Counted from the stretch's first letter, positions 35,943 to 48,437 are shown. The stretch is 64,000 nt of DNA from Lantana camara (GCA_037501455.1 CM074865.1:2243001-2307000); one strand, 5' to 3'. A program made the numbers and translations. Notes: generated by a model not told the origin, from the letters alone.

Positions 35943-36146
35943 TAATTTTAATTCATTGCTTTGCTAATTTAATTTAATTAGTTTAATTAAAATTCCAAAG
36001 CTTTATTTGTTATTCTTTGTGATCGTTCCTGTAAATTTAATTGAATTAATTTCACTCAATCTCTGTAATTCCACCCGTTTACACTATACTCCGTATTTTT
36101 CGTAAATCGAAATTTTACTTATTTTTTATAAATTCGGCACCTGTCA
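35943..36146 (+). repeat. Solo LTR, right part
   Basis: This 204-bp piece matches the end of the Athila-type LTR: ctctgtaattccacccg, then cactatactccgtattt, ending cggcacctgtca. It is followed by AAATT (36147-36151), the same five bases that precede the left part at 9569. Together the two parts form one solo LTR. Confidence 0.8.
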
Positions 36147-36197
36147 AAATTCAACCAAATATTGATTAGAAAAGGTGTTCAAAAGCACGTTCAGAGC

Positions 36198-36203
36198 TTT
36201 ATT
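36198..36203 (-). terminator. Possible polyadenylation signal of the PTP1-like gene
   Basis: AATAAA on the minus strand about 160 bp past the stop codon. Confidence 0.4.
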
Positions 36204-36362
36204 ACAATATCAAATAATTCCACAGTATAACAAAGATCGTATTCAGCTTATAAACAGAGATTGAAGGCAGTTTTGCTACTGTCTCCTCAATGATCAGTTG
36301 CTGTTCAATAGAAAATACGATTTGATTCAATCTGATCAATAATGTGGGGCAGTGAAATATCA

Positions 36363-38966
36363 TTACAGACTGCCACGAGCGTTGCTCTCGGCTATGAGGT
36401 TCTCTAGTTCATCAACAATCGCATCGTAACAGAAAAGGTACTGCTCCTGCAAAGTACGGAGCACGTATAGTCAGCAACAAACACCATATATGTAAAATCA
36501 CGCCATATGGTAACAAACACTTATCGTACATAATGAAATAACTAAGGGTCAGTACATCATATATCGGCACTCATTTGGCAATTTTTAATCATTTTGGTTT
36601 TAGTGCTTCAAAGGGTCAAAACAAAGAGTCGTTGATTCAATCTCCTAGTAAAATCTCGCTAATCTGTTTGAAGGATCGAGAAACTGTACCAGGGTTTGCA
36701 CCATTCCAATTCTTTGTGACCTAAAAGAAGTAATGGTATTAACAAGATCCAGAGCAGTCATATCTCCAAGAAGGACTCTTTGGATAGTATTGTGGATGAC
36801 ACAATATGTTCCTGTTCTACCAATACCGGCACTGATAAAGAAACTGTGTGTCAGATAAAGCAGAGCACATTCTGAAAATTACCGTAAATTATTATTAAAG
36901 CACACCTGCAGTGAACAACAATCGGCCCAACACTGGGTGGGATATTACATATTCTTTTAAAGATTTCACGAACAGCTGCAGTATCCTTCGGAACTCCATG
37001 ATCAGGCCATTCAGGGTACTGAATGTGCAAAACAGACAATGGTGGCTCCTCCGACTGCAAAGCAGAAGAAATGATTATTTTCAAGGCTTTTTATTCATAA
37101 TCAGAGTTCAGTGTTATCTTTTGTACAAAATAATTGCAGGAAATTTGAGTACAATTTGTTATGAAGGATGTTTATACAAGTTGCATACACACCAGAGCAT
37201 AATTGCAGAAGCATATCAAGTCAGAAATTTTAAAAGAGATGGTGTATTCACTATTTGAGATGGGTTGAGCAAAGTTAAGATTTCAAACCAGGCCCAAGTC
37301 AATGATCCTTCAAATAAGATTTCCGAAGATCCTAACCTCTTTGTGTTTCACTTCTAAGCATCTCAGGATTAATGAGTTATCTGGTGTTTGCATCCACTTG
37401 GTGGCGATGCATATGTTACCAAATTCTCTAGGTCCATCCTCTGCTTGGAAATAGTCACAACACTTCACAGTCTGCAATCAGTTTCATAACGAGTGTTAAG
37501 AGCACAGAAAAACTAAAAACAAGTTTAAGAGATATCAGCTTTCAAACTTTAAACTTGGTACAAACAAGTAATGCCTATAATAGATATAAACAATAGAAAA
37601 GAAACAGCTTTTGGAATGTCTTACATGGTAATTGTCTACCAACTTTGTGAGCATAATTATGACAGGGCAGCGACACTGGATTATCATTTCCCAGAAGTCC
37701 TCACAAGTGTGTGAAAGTGGACCTTGAGTCGCAATAAACCGAGAAACACTTTCAGATGTCTACAATCAAAAGAATAAATTTTGAATGGACAAAGATTGAA
37801 CCTAAAAGCAAGCATAACATAAGAGTATGCATTAATTAACATGTTGATTCAAGATTGGATAAGTTTCCCACCGTGATAAAGCTTGCATTGATATATCCCT
37901 TTGCTGAAGTTCGGTAATCTGCAGATTGCTTCAAAACAACCCTGGTATTGTCAACTGCAGCAAGGAAATTTAAAATTAACAATTTAAGATACAAAAGATG
38001 AAATTTTTAAGTAAATACGATACAAGATAAATGCGTGTGTGTATACACTGCTGAGCATACATGGCAACACATCAGAATAACGGTTCTTGGAGTGATTTAC
38101 ACCATTGAGAGCCACAGTACATCTACTCCTCATGTCCGAAGCTCTCAGCCTATTTGCCTGTATTAAAAGATTTGAACCTTCTAAATTATTTATATTCAAT
38201 TGAAGATCTTTAAATATAAACAAATTGCCGAAACAGCTCCAATGGCTTTATATATCAACAGAAAACCAGTACGACAACATGGCATTTCGTATGAGGGAAA
38301 CGATAAGGGTTGATGCATTTGAATGGATGATCAAATAGTGAACTTCTTTGGGCATCTTCTTCATCAATGAGATATAACCGTGCACTCATTCCAGCTTCAT
38401 TGCTTTGACATGTTGGGTGCACAGTGAAAGCCAATGCAGCAGGTAAACAAAACACATAAGTTTTTCATCACTCCGAATTTGATCAACCAATTCTTTGACC
38501 TCGTAGACCATGTTTCCAGAGCAAAAGAAGCTGGAAATTAAGAAATTGAGTTTTTTCCAGCGTTAAAACCCTACAGAATTAGCCCCTTTCCTCGTTCCAA
38601 TGACTAGAATCATCACCATCGCAACCAATGAAGCTTCAATCGGAAACCAATTGAGCAAAAAAAGATGATATTACCCGAAATTGCTCCTAAATTACACATG
38701 ATCCAGCTCCCAAGTAAGCAACATCAAATTATCTCAATTACCTGCAAAATTTGGAACTCTTGCCGGATCGTCTGCGGAGAACCGAATTTTTTGGCTTTGA
38801 AGCTCTGAAGAGCTTCAGCGCAGTAGCGGAGCTGATCGCCGGAGAGAGAGAGCCTCGGCATCGTCGAATCGGAAGAGAAATCGAAAGATTCCGTCGCGGG
38901 GTGGGAAGCTGAGGCGGCGGCGCCGGTGTCTTCTTCGGGCAGTGGACTGCCGGAGGTGGTGGCCAT
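36363..38966 (-). CDS. PTP1: PTP1-like classical protein tyrosine phosphatase, 349 aa
   Basis: Eight exons: 38966-38742, 38157-38061, 37954-37872, 37759-37625, 37471-37337, 37054-36906, 36831-36690, 36446-36363, all with GT-AG junctions in phase. The product removes phosphate from tyrosines of cytosolic proteins; in Arabidopsis PTP1 acts on MAP kinases. Visible family motifs are [10 protein letters not shown] (residues about 101-110), YINASFIT near 128-135, [18 protein letters not shown] in exon 4, WPDHGVPKD (Trp about 241, the WPD loop with its acid) and the P-loop [10 protein letters not shown] across the exon 6/7 junction (Cys about 274, Arg about 280). The N-terminus is a Ser/Ala-rich extension of about 45 residues. 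Length is close to Arabidopsis PTP1. No break is visible. A polyadenylation signal lies about 160 bp past the stop. The neighbouring MATE gene is on the same strand but separate. Confidence 0.93.
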
Positions 38967-39205
38967 CGACGGTCTCCGGCCGCGGCGGCGATTGGTAGCA
39001 ACGTTACCCGTGGCTCCCGGCGTTAGGGTTTCTCTCCGCTTTTGTCTCGCCTCCGTTTAGTTATCCAGTACCGACTTTAGCATACATACATACATATTTC
39101 GAAGCTTCCACAATAATAATGAAGAAATAAATACTTTTTTTTATTCATTATATTTCATTTCTGGCAAACCTGTCATCTAAGCTTTCTGATTTTTATAGAT
39201 AATTC

Positions 39206-39550
39206 TACTAATTCGTCTTTTAATAGTTTTAGTCACCTGAAACGTTACAAATTGTCATTCCATATTTTTATTTCTGACAAATTATTATCCGTCGTCATTA
39301 TTTCAATTTGTATACTATCATCTAATTTTTTCATTTTTCACAAAATATCATTTTAGTCAATTAATACGTTACAAATTGTTATTCCATTTTGTTGTATCCG
39401 AGAAATTGTCATCCACATTCATTATTTCCACTTAGAGATTGCATCTAACCTTTTCATTTTTTACAAACCGTCATTTTAATCTACTAATACTTTGCAAACC
39501 GTCATTCCATCTTTTCATTTCCGACAAATTGTTATCCACATTATCTTCTA
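39206..39550. repeat. Degenerate tandem repeat, about 124-bp units
   Basis: The motif acaaattgtcattcc recurs at about 39247, 39370 and 39495 within units that share tcatttt.tcacaaa and taattcaa-like stretches. The rest of 38967-40768 is AT-rich intergenic sequence without a gene. Confidence 0.5.
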
Positions 39551-39983
39551 AAATTAAGTATTATTCTTCTCTCTCCCTACTCATTACTTTTGCTTCTAAG
39601 TTAAGTCAAAGAAAAGCTTTGACAAAAACCTGAAAAATAATGATTAATTAGGCTCTAATGAAATATCACAATTCAATACCTTAATCAAATAATTATATTC
39701 ACATTCTCTTATTAATTTAATAATTACATTACACACTAAAAAAATTAATTTTTTGGGGTATTATTAAATTCACTAGGGAGTGTAAATATAACTATTAAAT
39801 TAATAAATAGTGTAAACATAATTTTTTAATTAAGAGGAACCAAATTATAGTTCTCTATACTCTGTTGAGTTCATACGTAATTATAGTATAAAACGCTAAT
39901 AATAAAGTAAAATAACAACTATATATAAATCCCAAATCTTGATTTATTTAGGTTAAAAGTATAATTCAATAAGAACATACCCA

Positions 39984-40085
39984 CTTTTTTTTTTTAATAC
40001 ACACATCCAAACGAGATTCAAACCCGAAATCTTACCCCGAAAAATGAACTTGTTAACTATTTGAACCAATCTCTCTTGGCCGAAC
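39984..40085 (-). mobile_element. tRNA-derived SINE fragment, minus strand
   Basis: On the minus strand, AGATTGGTTCAAATAGTTAA (A-box region, complement of 40052-40071) and GGGTTTGAATCTC (B-box, complement of 40013-40025) are followed by an A-rich tail. Confidence 0.5.
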
Positions 40086-40768
40086 ATATCCACTGCCGGC
40101 AGCACATCCTCCGGCACGCCGGTCCTCTAAATTACCTATAAATTTTTATTCATATTTGATTATCCAAATCAATTGCAGTCACATATTTGACTCATTGGTA
40201 TAGGGTAGAGGTGCCTGCAGAGCAGTGCTGCACACATATTGCCAAAATCAGGTGTCTTTCTGAATACAAAGTGCATCTTCTTCTTGCACACAAACAAAAG
40301 TGGAAGTCTGCACAAACCTTGATATTTGTGATCACTATCCACAACCACAACACACTTGAGACCCTACCAATTATACTCTCTCATCCCCATCCACAAATTC
40401 TTGTTTTCTACCCCCAATTGCAGGAATCCCATTATCCCAAATGGTAATGATACGGGTCGATTCCCTTATTCGACTGAACCCAATCAATCATAATAACGAT
40501 ATGAAAATTATGAAACAGAGTCTAATGGAGGGACATTGCCCCATTCCATTAATAAAAGCAACTTGCATGAAGTGAAGTGCAATCAAGAATATTGTCTTAG
40601 CCTCAATCATCATACATGTAACTAATGCATGGGCCACCAATCAACACCAACAAGAAACCCATATCTAAAATAGCAAAAAAAGTTGGGGCGTTTTTCCTCC
40701 CACATCGGAAACACTACGTAAAAACGACACGACACAACAAAACAAATCCCAAGTCAACCCATTCTTCT

Positions 40769-42610
40769 TCAACCCTCCCCAACCAACAACCCTTTCCCCT
40801 CCTCACCTAAGTCAACAACATTGCCCATCATCTCAAAACTCCCAACTTCACCGGCCTTCAAAGCCTCCCCTTCCCAATCGGTCCGGCGCACGACGACGTA
40901 GAGAATAGACGCGGCGCAGGCGGCTTGGGCCGACAGCAGGCCGAGCCACAATCCGGCGAAGCCAACTCCGAGCCAGAAGGCCAGGCCGACGGCTATAGGG
41001 GTGCCGACGAAGTAAAACGAGCCAAGATTTATGCGGGCCCCAATGACGGGCCTAGCGGTGCCTCGCAGGATGCCACAGCCGGTCGTTTGGGGACAGTTGC
41101 CGAGCTCGCATAGGCCGATTATGGGCAGGACCGATGCAACAATGAGTTTGAGATCATCATCTTTTGTGAAGAGACCACCCCATTTGTTCCTAAATATCAA
41201 TGTCCAAATTACATTGATGAATCCTATGAAAAATGCACAAGATAATGCCACCATTGCAGCTAGCTTGGCTTTGTAAGGCTTACCAGCTCCAAGCTCATTG
41301 CCCACCTGCAGAATATCTCACTCGAATCATCAATTCTGCATTTCAAGAATCTAAAACAAATGGGGTTGAGACAAAGAGAAAATTGGTCAAAACAGGACAC
41401 AGACACAAGAATTTAGAAAAACTTCAATTAATTCAATAAAGACCTTTCTTTTATCGATTAGGACACATTTGAACACACGCGTAAAGTAGAAGTTAAAGTC
41501 GTAAAAACAAAATCCGTGGTAGTACTAAACTTTTGAAGCCTCAAGCTCTTCTCATGTCTAGCTTATTTCAAGCAGAAGTTGTTAATCAAATCTTACCCTT
41601 GCAGAAACACAGCCGGCCAAGGCCATCGGAACCGTGTACATAAGGCTCGTCGTCTGAATCATAATTCCGGTGGCGGCCACCGCCAGTTTCGGATTAGGCA
41701 AATAACCAGCCATCACCGTGACAATCTCGTACCACCACCACTCCAAGCATATCCCAATACAGCTCGGCACCGCCAGCCTAAGCAGGGGCACCACCCCGCC
41801 CCACCCGCCCACGCCACCCTTCCACCGCCACTCCCACCTCCCACTAACACACACATACCCCATCAACAGCACCACCATCTGCACATTAGTCACCACCGAT
41901 GCAACTGCCACGCCCCGAACTCCGAGCCCCATCACCACCACAAGAACGTAGTTCAACGGGACGTGGAACACAACCGCCATCAACGTGCACCACATTTGCG
42001 GTTTCGTCACGCCCTGTGACCGCAAATACACCCGCAGCGGCTGCAGCAAGGTGTTTGTCAAAAGGTCCGGGAGAGAGTAGATGCAGTATGTTGCGGCGGT
42101 CGAAGTTATGTCCCTGTCTTGGCCCAAGAAGAGCATGATTGATTCAAGATTGATCCATAGAAGAGCAATTGGGATGATTGCAACAAGAAGTATGAAGATC
42201 ATTCGTTGCAGAGAGATTGACAGAAGTTCCCAATTCTTGCTGCCATAGGCTTGGCTGCAAACCGGCTCCAAGCCGGACGCCAAGCCGACAAGAACCGAAT
42301 ATCCGGTGATGTTAGTGAAGCCGATTGAGAGGGCGCCGCCGGCTAACTCTAAGCTGCCGAGCCGACCCAAGAATAAGACGGAAACAACTGCGCGAACATA
42401 GACAAGAAAGTTCATTGCTGTTATGGGAAGGGCCATGGACCATAGTTCTTTCAGTTCTTCAACCACCTTTCCATGAAAAAATGGAGAAAGATTCAGAAAT
42501 AAGAGATAATATTGAAAACCCAGAGAATTTACGCCAAGAAAGGAGGAAAAGATTACCTGGGAGGAAGAAGGAAATTTGTGGGACTCAAAGTCTGAGCCTT
42601 TTTCAGCCAT
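40769..42610 (-). CDS. MATE (DETOXIFICATION) efflux transporter, 486 aa
   Basis: Three exons: 42610-42557, 42466-41597, 41305-40769. MATE carriers are membrane antiporters that export metabolites, hormones or metals in exchange for protons or sodium. The product begins [18 protein letters not shown], then [20 protein letters not shown], a start I associate with the DTX54/55/56 branch. Twelve hydrophobic segments can be traced; family motifs include [60 protein letters not shown] (across the last junction) and [21 protein letters not shown]. The C-terminus ends in an acidic tail. Intron 1 is only 90 bp and has no in-frame stop, so an unspliced message would insert 30 residues. A TATA box lies 424 bp upstream, and a leader intron (about 42842-42667) is possible. 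The substrate cannot be told from the sequence. Confidence 0.93.
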
Positions 42611-43033
42611 TTTTATGCAAGATTGAGAAAATTAGTTATCAGAGTGATTTCAATGGCATGCAATGACCTGCAAACAGGGTGAAACTATTAGATAAAGGCT
42701 AAACAGTCGAGTTGTCCAAGAAATAAGGAAGAAAACTCAATAAAGTTCTCGTTTTTATTTCCACTTTCATTTTCTTCTAGGTTTAATAAGCATTCTTGGA
42801 TAAAAGAGGAGATAAAATGGGAAATCTTTTCAAAAACCCACCTTCCATTTCTTGCTGGAATCAAGAATCTTGGTATTTTAATGGTGAAAATGAAGGAACT
42901 TGAGCGATATGTGTATTCCAGACTCCAAAGTACCTATGTATTATACGATATAGATACAGGAATACAGAGAAGTATACGTTTATGTTAAAGCAGGGTGGTG
43001 AGCAGTGGCCAGAGTGCACAAATATTGGAACAA

Positions 43034-43043
43034 GTATTTATAG
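43034..43043 (-). promoter_or_regulatory. TATA box of the MATE gene
   Basis: The minus strand reads CTATAAATAC upstream of the MATE leader. A (GA)n run lies further upstream at about 43157-43172. Confidence 0.6.
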
Positions 43044-43663
43044 ACAACTTTTGCTAATGACGGCGACTGTGACATGAGCTTTTATGGGGCCTCTGCAACT
43101 GAAAGCACAATGAAATATGGGAAAGCGAAGGCCTGTATATATATGTATGTATATGTGGAGAGAGAGAGAGAGATTATGGTTTGTACAGCATCTGCTACCC
43201 CCCTTTTGCAGTTACCATAAATACCACCAAAAGCAGGAAGGTGAATTGCTAATTTCGTTAATCTTTCCACACTATCTGTAAAATTGCATTGGTGAAATCT
43301 TTACTTTTCCCTTTGTTTGAGAAATCTTCATGCAAATAATTGGTTTGTTTGTGATATTTGGTCAACTTTCTTGGTTGGGTTGCGTGCCTTCTTTTTCAGT
43401 GTATTTTTACCAGTCAATTAGAGAGGGTAGTGATGAAAATCATAGTTGGATTTCACAATCCTAAAATCAAGAAAACCCCCTAATTCTTACTAAGTTTATG
43501 AGTTTTTATTTGTTTATAAATGCAATAATATTGTTGGAAATTTATATGTGACCACATATCACCCTATATCTAGGTTTAATTATAACTCAATTTAAATCGA
43601 GAAATTATATTTTCATCTTTATAAGCCTTTTTTTTTTTTTTTTTGTCCTTGCGAGGCAGCTGC

Positions 43664-44125
43664 AAACGCAGCATACAAAAGAAAAACAGCAAACGCCGCC
43701 ATCGGAGGAGCATCCCACACGATGTAACTATTATCAATCGAATGATCCAAGTGAACTAGCTAGAGCATCCGCCATGACATTGCTTTCCTGCAGACATGTC
43801 GGAAGGTAAAGTCCCAGGGCTTGTGCAGCAGATTACGACAATCGACTATGATGTCTTTGAGGGGATAGTCAGTGACTTCCTCTTCCCTAATCCAATTTAC
43901 CACAGTTTGAGAATTCGTTTCCACTTCGATTCGTGGGAATCTACGATCTCACGCAAGTTGAAGTCCCACGCGTAGGCCAAGGAGTTCAGCAGCTTCGACT
44001 GAGGGTTCTCTAACCTTTAGCGCATAGCCCAAAATCCATTCACCCTTCTCGTTTCAAATCACGCCGCTGGCCGCCGTTGAGTTCGAGTGCTGGAAAAAGC
44101 TTTCGTCGGAGTTGAGCTTCACCCA
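43664..44125 (-). pseudogene. RNase H domain relic of a plant LINE-type element
   Basis: On the minus strand a broken frame reads GWVKLNSDESFF, then EKGEWILGYALKV, then AAELLGLRVGLQLA, then RIEVETNSQTVVNWI, and ends FRHVCRKA. These are the blocks of the RNase H-like domain (RVT_3) found at the end of plant non-LTR elements and in related domestic genes. At least one stop (after the first block) and one or more frameshifts break it. Only this end is present. Confidence 0.65.
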
Positions 44126-44167
44126 ACCCGGTTGGAGTAAGCCAGGTTTGAGCTATGTCCATTTTCT

Positions 44168-44347
44168 GGAAAATTCTAGCCCAGACCCGGTTTGGCCGGA
44201 CCAAACCAATTAAAAAGGCAAGTGTATTACACTTGCCATTTGATTGGTCACTCTCCCCAAACTTTCCACCAACCACACGGCAAGTGTAAAACACTCGCCC
44301 CCTCGTTACACCGGTTTGGCCGAGCCAGGCTCGGGCTAGAATTACCC
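44168..44347. mobile_element. MULE-type MITE, copy 2 (well preserved)
   Basis: A 180-bp element with ends GGAAAATTCTAGCCC and, in reverse, GGGTAATTCTAGCCC. It is flanked by an exact 9-bp duplication CCATTTTCT (44159-44167 and 44348-44356). The interior holds further inverted stretches (aagtgtattacacttgcc; ggcaagtgtaaaacactcgcc). Same family as 6775-6952. Confidence 0.85.
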
Positions 44348-44356
44348 CCATTTTCT

Positions 44357-45156
44357 TATGCTTGATGGAAGTACTGCCCATGCTCCTCCAAACTCATAAG
44401 CCTTATTTGGTTTGAAATTTCTAATGGAATTTATAAAAAATACAATCATATCCCTGATGGTATATGTAAGTGTTAAATTAAATATGTAATAAAAATTAAA
44501 AAATTATTTTTAAAATTTATAAATATAAACAAAATAATTTCTATAAATTATAAATTTAACAACACAATTCCATGATCACAAATCAATTAAAAAAAGTAGA
44601 GATATTTTAGAATTAAATAATGGAACCCTACGAATATTAGAGACTACAAACGATTCTCAAAATTTAAGGATCAAAATATCATTTCTCGATCCATATGGAT
44701 TGCATTGTAATTACGTATAGGATAACATATCTAAATTTTCCTAATATTATTGACTAACTAATTTCTTTCACAGTTCACACATGTTGCAAAATGATTTTAT
44801 TTCAAAATCCAGCTAAAAACAGTAGGGAATATACTTTGCAATCAATTCCCTCCAATTACAAATCCCTAGGCCCCAAACACAAAATCTAGCGCATAAACAA
44901 TTCCATGTCTTCCCACATTGACCCTTCACGTAGACGGGCAGATGAAGAAAACGCAAACAACCCGCATCTGTACATACACGGAATCTTCCCACGATGCAGA
45001 GTTTCAAGAATCTAGATTTTTTGTGCAAATTTCGTTGCCGTAATCATTGTTTTCTTGCTTAATTTGTACGCCGTGAAAGACGGCGGCAGATGAGAATCGA
45101 AATCCAGGGAAATATCGAGAGAGTGTGTCATCGCAGGATTCCGATCGGGTTCGATC
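44357..45156. other. Intergenic region and NIPA promoter side
   Basis: AT-rich up to about 44800, then more balanced sequence that should contain the promoter and leader of the NIPA gene. No clear TATA box was found and no other gene is visible. Confidence 0.5.
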
Positions 45157-47789
45157 ATGTTTCGGACGAATTTAATTGGGTTTGGGTTGGCGATGGGCTC
45201 CAGCGCATTTATAGGGTCGAGCTTCATAATCAAGAAGAAAGGCTTACAGAGAGCTGGTGTCTCCGGTTCTCGAGCTAGTAAGTGTTTTAGTTTGTTTTAT
45301 ATTTCAATTCGGTGTTTTTGTGGAGAAATCGAGCTGGGTTTGTTTACTTGCTGTGCAAAAATGGAGCTTGACATGTTGATTTGATGTTTTCATTGGGATA
45401 CAGTGCTTCATTTAGATGCTGCATTTTGAAAATTTTAAAGTTTAATTCCATTGTTCTTAGTTTTCATGAGGTTTGATGCATTAGCAATCAAATTGGGGAG
45501 GGAAGATTGTAGTTCTTTACATATTGATGTTTAGCCATTATTTGACATCATTTCTGATGCGACTGAATTCGTTCAATGAAGGTTCTGGAGGATATGGATA
45601 TTTGCTAGAACCGCTTTGGTGGATTGGAATGGCCACTAGTAAGTGTTTCTTATCTTCAAAGTGAAATGGAAAGAAATATATGTTTGTTCTGTTGATACAA
45701 ACTGACCCGAGTTTTAATTTTTGCAGTGATCGTTGGGGAGTTTGCTAATTTTGTTGCTTATATGTATGCTCCAGCTGTCCTTGTAACGCCACTTGGAGCG
45801 TTGAGTATAATTGTCAGGTAAATGTATATTAGTCAAAAAATGATGCATTTGAACTGAATTTCTCGTGTAAAGCAATTGCAAAAGCTAAATAAGTGTTCAT
45901 TTCATTGACAGTGCTGTTTTAGCTCATTTCTTGCTGCAAGAGAGATTGAGGAAGTTAGGAATATTGGGATGCGTTTTATGTGTGGTCGGTTCTGTTGTAA
46001 TTGTTCTTCATGCACCTGGGGAACATAGTATTAGTTCAGTAGAAGAAATCTGGGGATTAGCACAACAACCAGGTGAGGAAATGTAGCTTGGTTTTGTGTT
46101 GATTTTCTTCCTTTTGTTTACGATGGAAATGAATAAAGGGTTGATTAGACTGACGTCTCCTGTAAGTACGAGTAATTACCCAAACTCCCCCTCTTAGTTA
46201 AAAAATGACAAATACAAATACCCCTCATGATAATCAAAATTGCAACAAAAAATTATTTTAAAACTTGGATAACATCATTTAACCATGTATACGCAATAAT
46301 AATCACCAGGTCCAAGAGGGGTATGTGTAAATTTGAAACTAAGAGGGTATATTGCAATTGTATATAGTTACATAGGAGTGTGCTGTGATTATTGTTTGAA
46401 AAATGTCATTTCTGAATAGCTTTTGTCTTTTCCTGGTCCAGCTTTTCTTTTGTACACAGCTTCAGCTGTCGTGTTGGTCTTGGTACTTGTATTATATTGT
46501 GAACCACGCTATGGGCAGACAAACATCATGGTTTATATTGGTGTTTGTTCTATAATTGGATCCTTAACAGTAAGTACACATCCTTGATTATATGATACTT
46601 GAAGCTCTTAATGACTGTAAAAGAAACAAGAAATTACGTGAACATGTTATTCTTTCTGATTTTAATGTGGTCGTGGGAAATGTGTATTCTTTATTTATCT
46701 GTTTTCCTTGGAAAAAATAAAAACTTACTTTTGGGTTCATTGCAGGTTATGAGCATTAAAGCAGTAGGTATTGCTATAAAACTCACGTTCGAAGGCTATA
46801 ATCAGATAGCCGACTTCAAATCGTGGTTTTTTGCCATGGTTGCAGCTACATGTATAATCGTTCAATTAAACTACTTAAACAAGGTCTAGTCTCTTCTGCT
46901 TTTATTAATTGTCAAGAGTTTTTAACATTCATAAACACTCTTCATTAACTGCCCAAATTTTATGGAAAATTTTTGATATCTTTCAGGCGTTGGACACATT
47001 TAACACAGCTCTGGTATCTCCGATTTATTATGCCATGTTCACATCACTTACAATTTTTGCTAGTGCCATCATGTTCAAGGTATTTAGTAAGATTGCATTC
47101 TATTGCACGTTTTCGATGAGATTGTTATTTTTTCATTGAAATTGGAAAATCTAACCAACATTCCTACTCCAGGATTGGTCTGGTCAGAGTGCTAGTAGCA
47201 TCGTCTCGGTTCTCTGTGGATTCATTACTGTGCTCTCTGGTACAATGGTCCTGCACAATACCAGAGATCCCGAAAAACAAACTGCTTCTGCAGGTAAAAA
47301 TGTCATTTTATACGTGCTTAAATCTCTACGGGATAATTACACTAACGAAAACTTGACCCAATTCTATAATTACCAAAAAAACAAAGATTTGGCTTAATGC
47401 ATGCTATTAGTCATAAATTTAAATTTAAATACTGGACAGCAAGGTGCCACTAGGGTATTCATACAAAATAATAGATCATATCTTAAGAACTCGTCGATCC
47501 AGATATAACGTAAATTTTTAATAGGGGATGTATTTGTAATTTTCCAAAACCAAGGGTATGTCGGTGTAACTATCCCAATATTTGTTACATTTGTTATCGG
47601 AATCAATAAAATTATCTGCTATGAATACTTTTGACAACCCTAGTTTTATGATGTCTTGCAGATTATTCAGTGCTTTCTCCTCAAATATCATGGCTTGTCC
47701 ATTCAAATGGTGAGATTTGGAAACAGAAAGATAGCGACGACATGCATCCAGAATATGTGGCTATAATCCATCAAGATCATTTCAAGTAA
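45157..47789 (+). CDS. NIPA-family magnesium transporter, 345 aa
   Basis: Nine exons: 45157-45277, 45582-45638, 45727-45817, 45912-46072, 46442-46569, 46746-46883, 46987-47079, 47173-47293, 47662-47789; all junctions are GT-AG and in phase. NIPA proteins are multi-pass membrane transporters linked to Mg2+ uptake. Diagnostic blocks are GSSFIIKKKGLQRA (residues about 18-31), EPLWWIGMATMIVGEFANF, APAVLVTPLGALSIIVSAVLAH, LGCVLCVVGSVVIVLHAPGE, QTNIMVYIGVCSIIGSL, QLNYLNKALDTFNTALVSPI and FASAIMFKDW. Nine hydrophobic segments can be seen. The start chosen is the Met of MFRTNLIGFG, close to the first membrane segment. Introns 4 and 8 each contain a MITE. The gene converges with FAB1 (stop codons 650 bp apart). 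Confidence 0.93.
46163..46395. mobile_element. MITE in NIPA intron 4
   Basis: The ends match in reverse, around 'taattacccaaactccccctcttagtt' on the left and the complement of 'aactaagagggtatattgca' on the right. It belongs to the same loose group as 47331-47582 and 49440-49714. No coding capacity. Confidence 0.5.
47331..47582. mobile_element. MITE in NIPA intron 8
   Basis: Left end GGGATAATTACACTAAC; the right end in reverse is GGGATAGTTACACCGAC. The inverted similarity continues weakly for about 50 bp. It shares the ATAATTAC.C..AC start with the FAB1 intron element. Confidence 0.55.
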
Positions 47790-48437
47790 GAAAAAATCTT
47801 GCACCTAGAGTTCTGTCTCAAAGTTACGGGGTCATTTTGCCGAGTCCAAGCTCCCGGGATTTTGCTGAGTCGAAGCTTCGTGCCTAGTGTGCGCTCGTTG
47901 GATTTGAGTAGTTTCTCCCAAAGCACTCGAGGATCTAAATTCCCATGAAAATTAACATCGATCGTGTTGATTTTCTGATAAGCTCTCCATCGGAGCTGCT
48001 GATCAAGATTTACATACATATATTTTGAATAATCACTATTTTTTGTTTATTTGGTTACAATTTCGACATTATTCTTCTGTACGCGCATGAGAAATTCAAG
48101 CTAGATGTATAAGAACTTAACTCATTCTTTGATCATGTATTACTAGCCAACTGATTTGTATAATGCCATTGATGAGATACACAGATAACAATCCGACCTC
48201 AATACAGAGAATGCAACACATTTTCTTCGTTCCGTCGCAAAGGCCATTTTTACAATTACAGAAGATGATATACACTCAGAAAAAATTTACGTGGGACCTA
48301 CGTGTAACGACGACCTATAAACCACCGAAATGCCCCTCGATTTCGCTGCGCGCAAAAATTGATGCAGGATAAAAAGGGGGCAGACTATGGTGATAGATTA
48401 TATACAACATCCAAATTAACTTGCTTGTAGCACAAAT
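47790..48437. other. Shared 3' side of the convergent NIPA and FAB1 genes
   Basis: Must hold both 3' untranslated regions. A block at 47800-48000 is more GC-rich than its surroundings and looks like inserted repeat sequence, but I cannot classify it. Confidence 0.45.

Noticed and set aside
47800..48010. A gene on the minus strand between NIPA and FAB1
   Set aside because: An open frame exists but has no family signature; the GC-rich block looks more like inserted repeat sequence.
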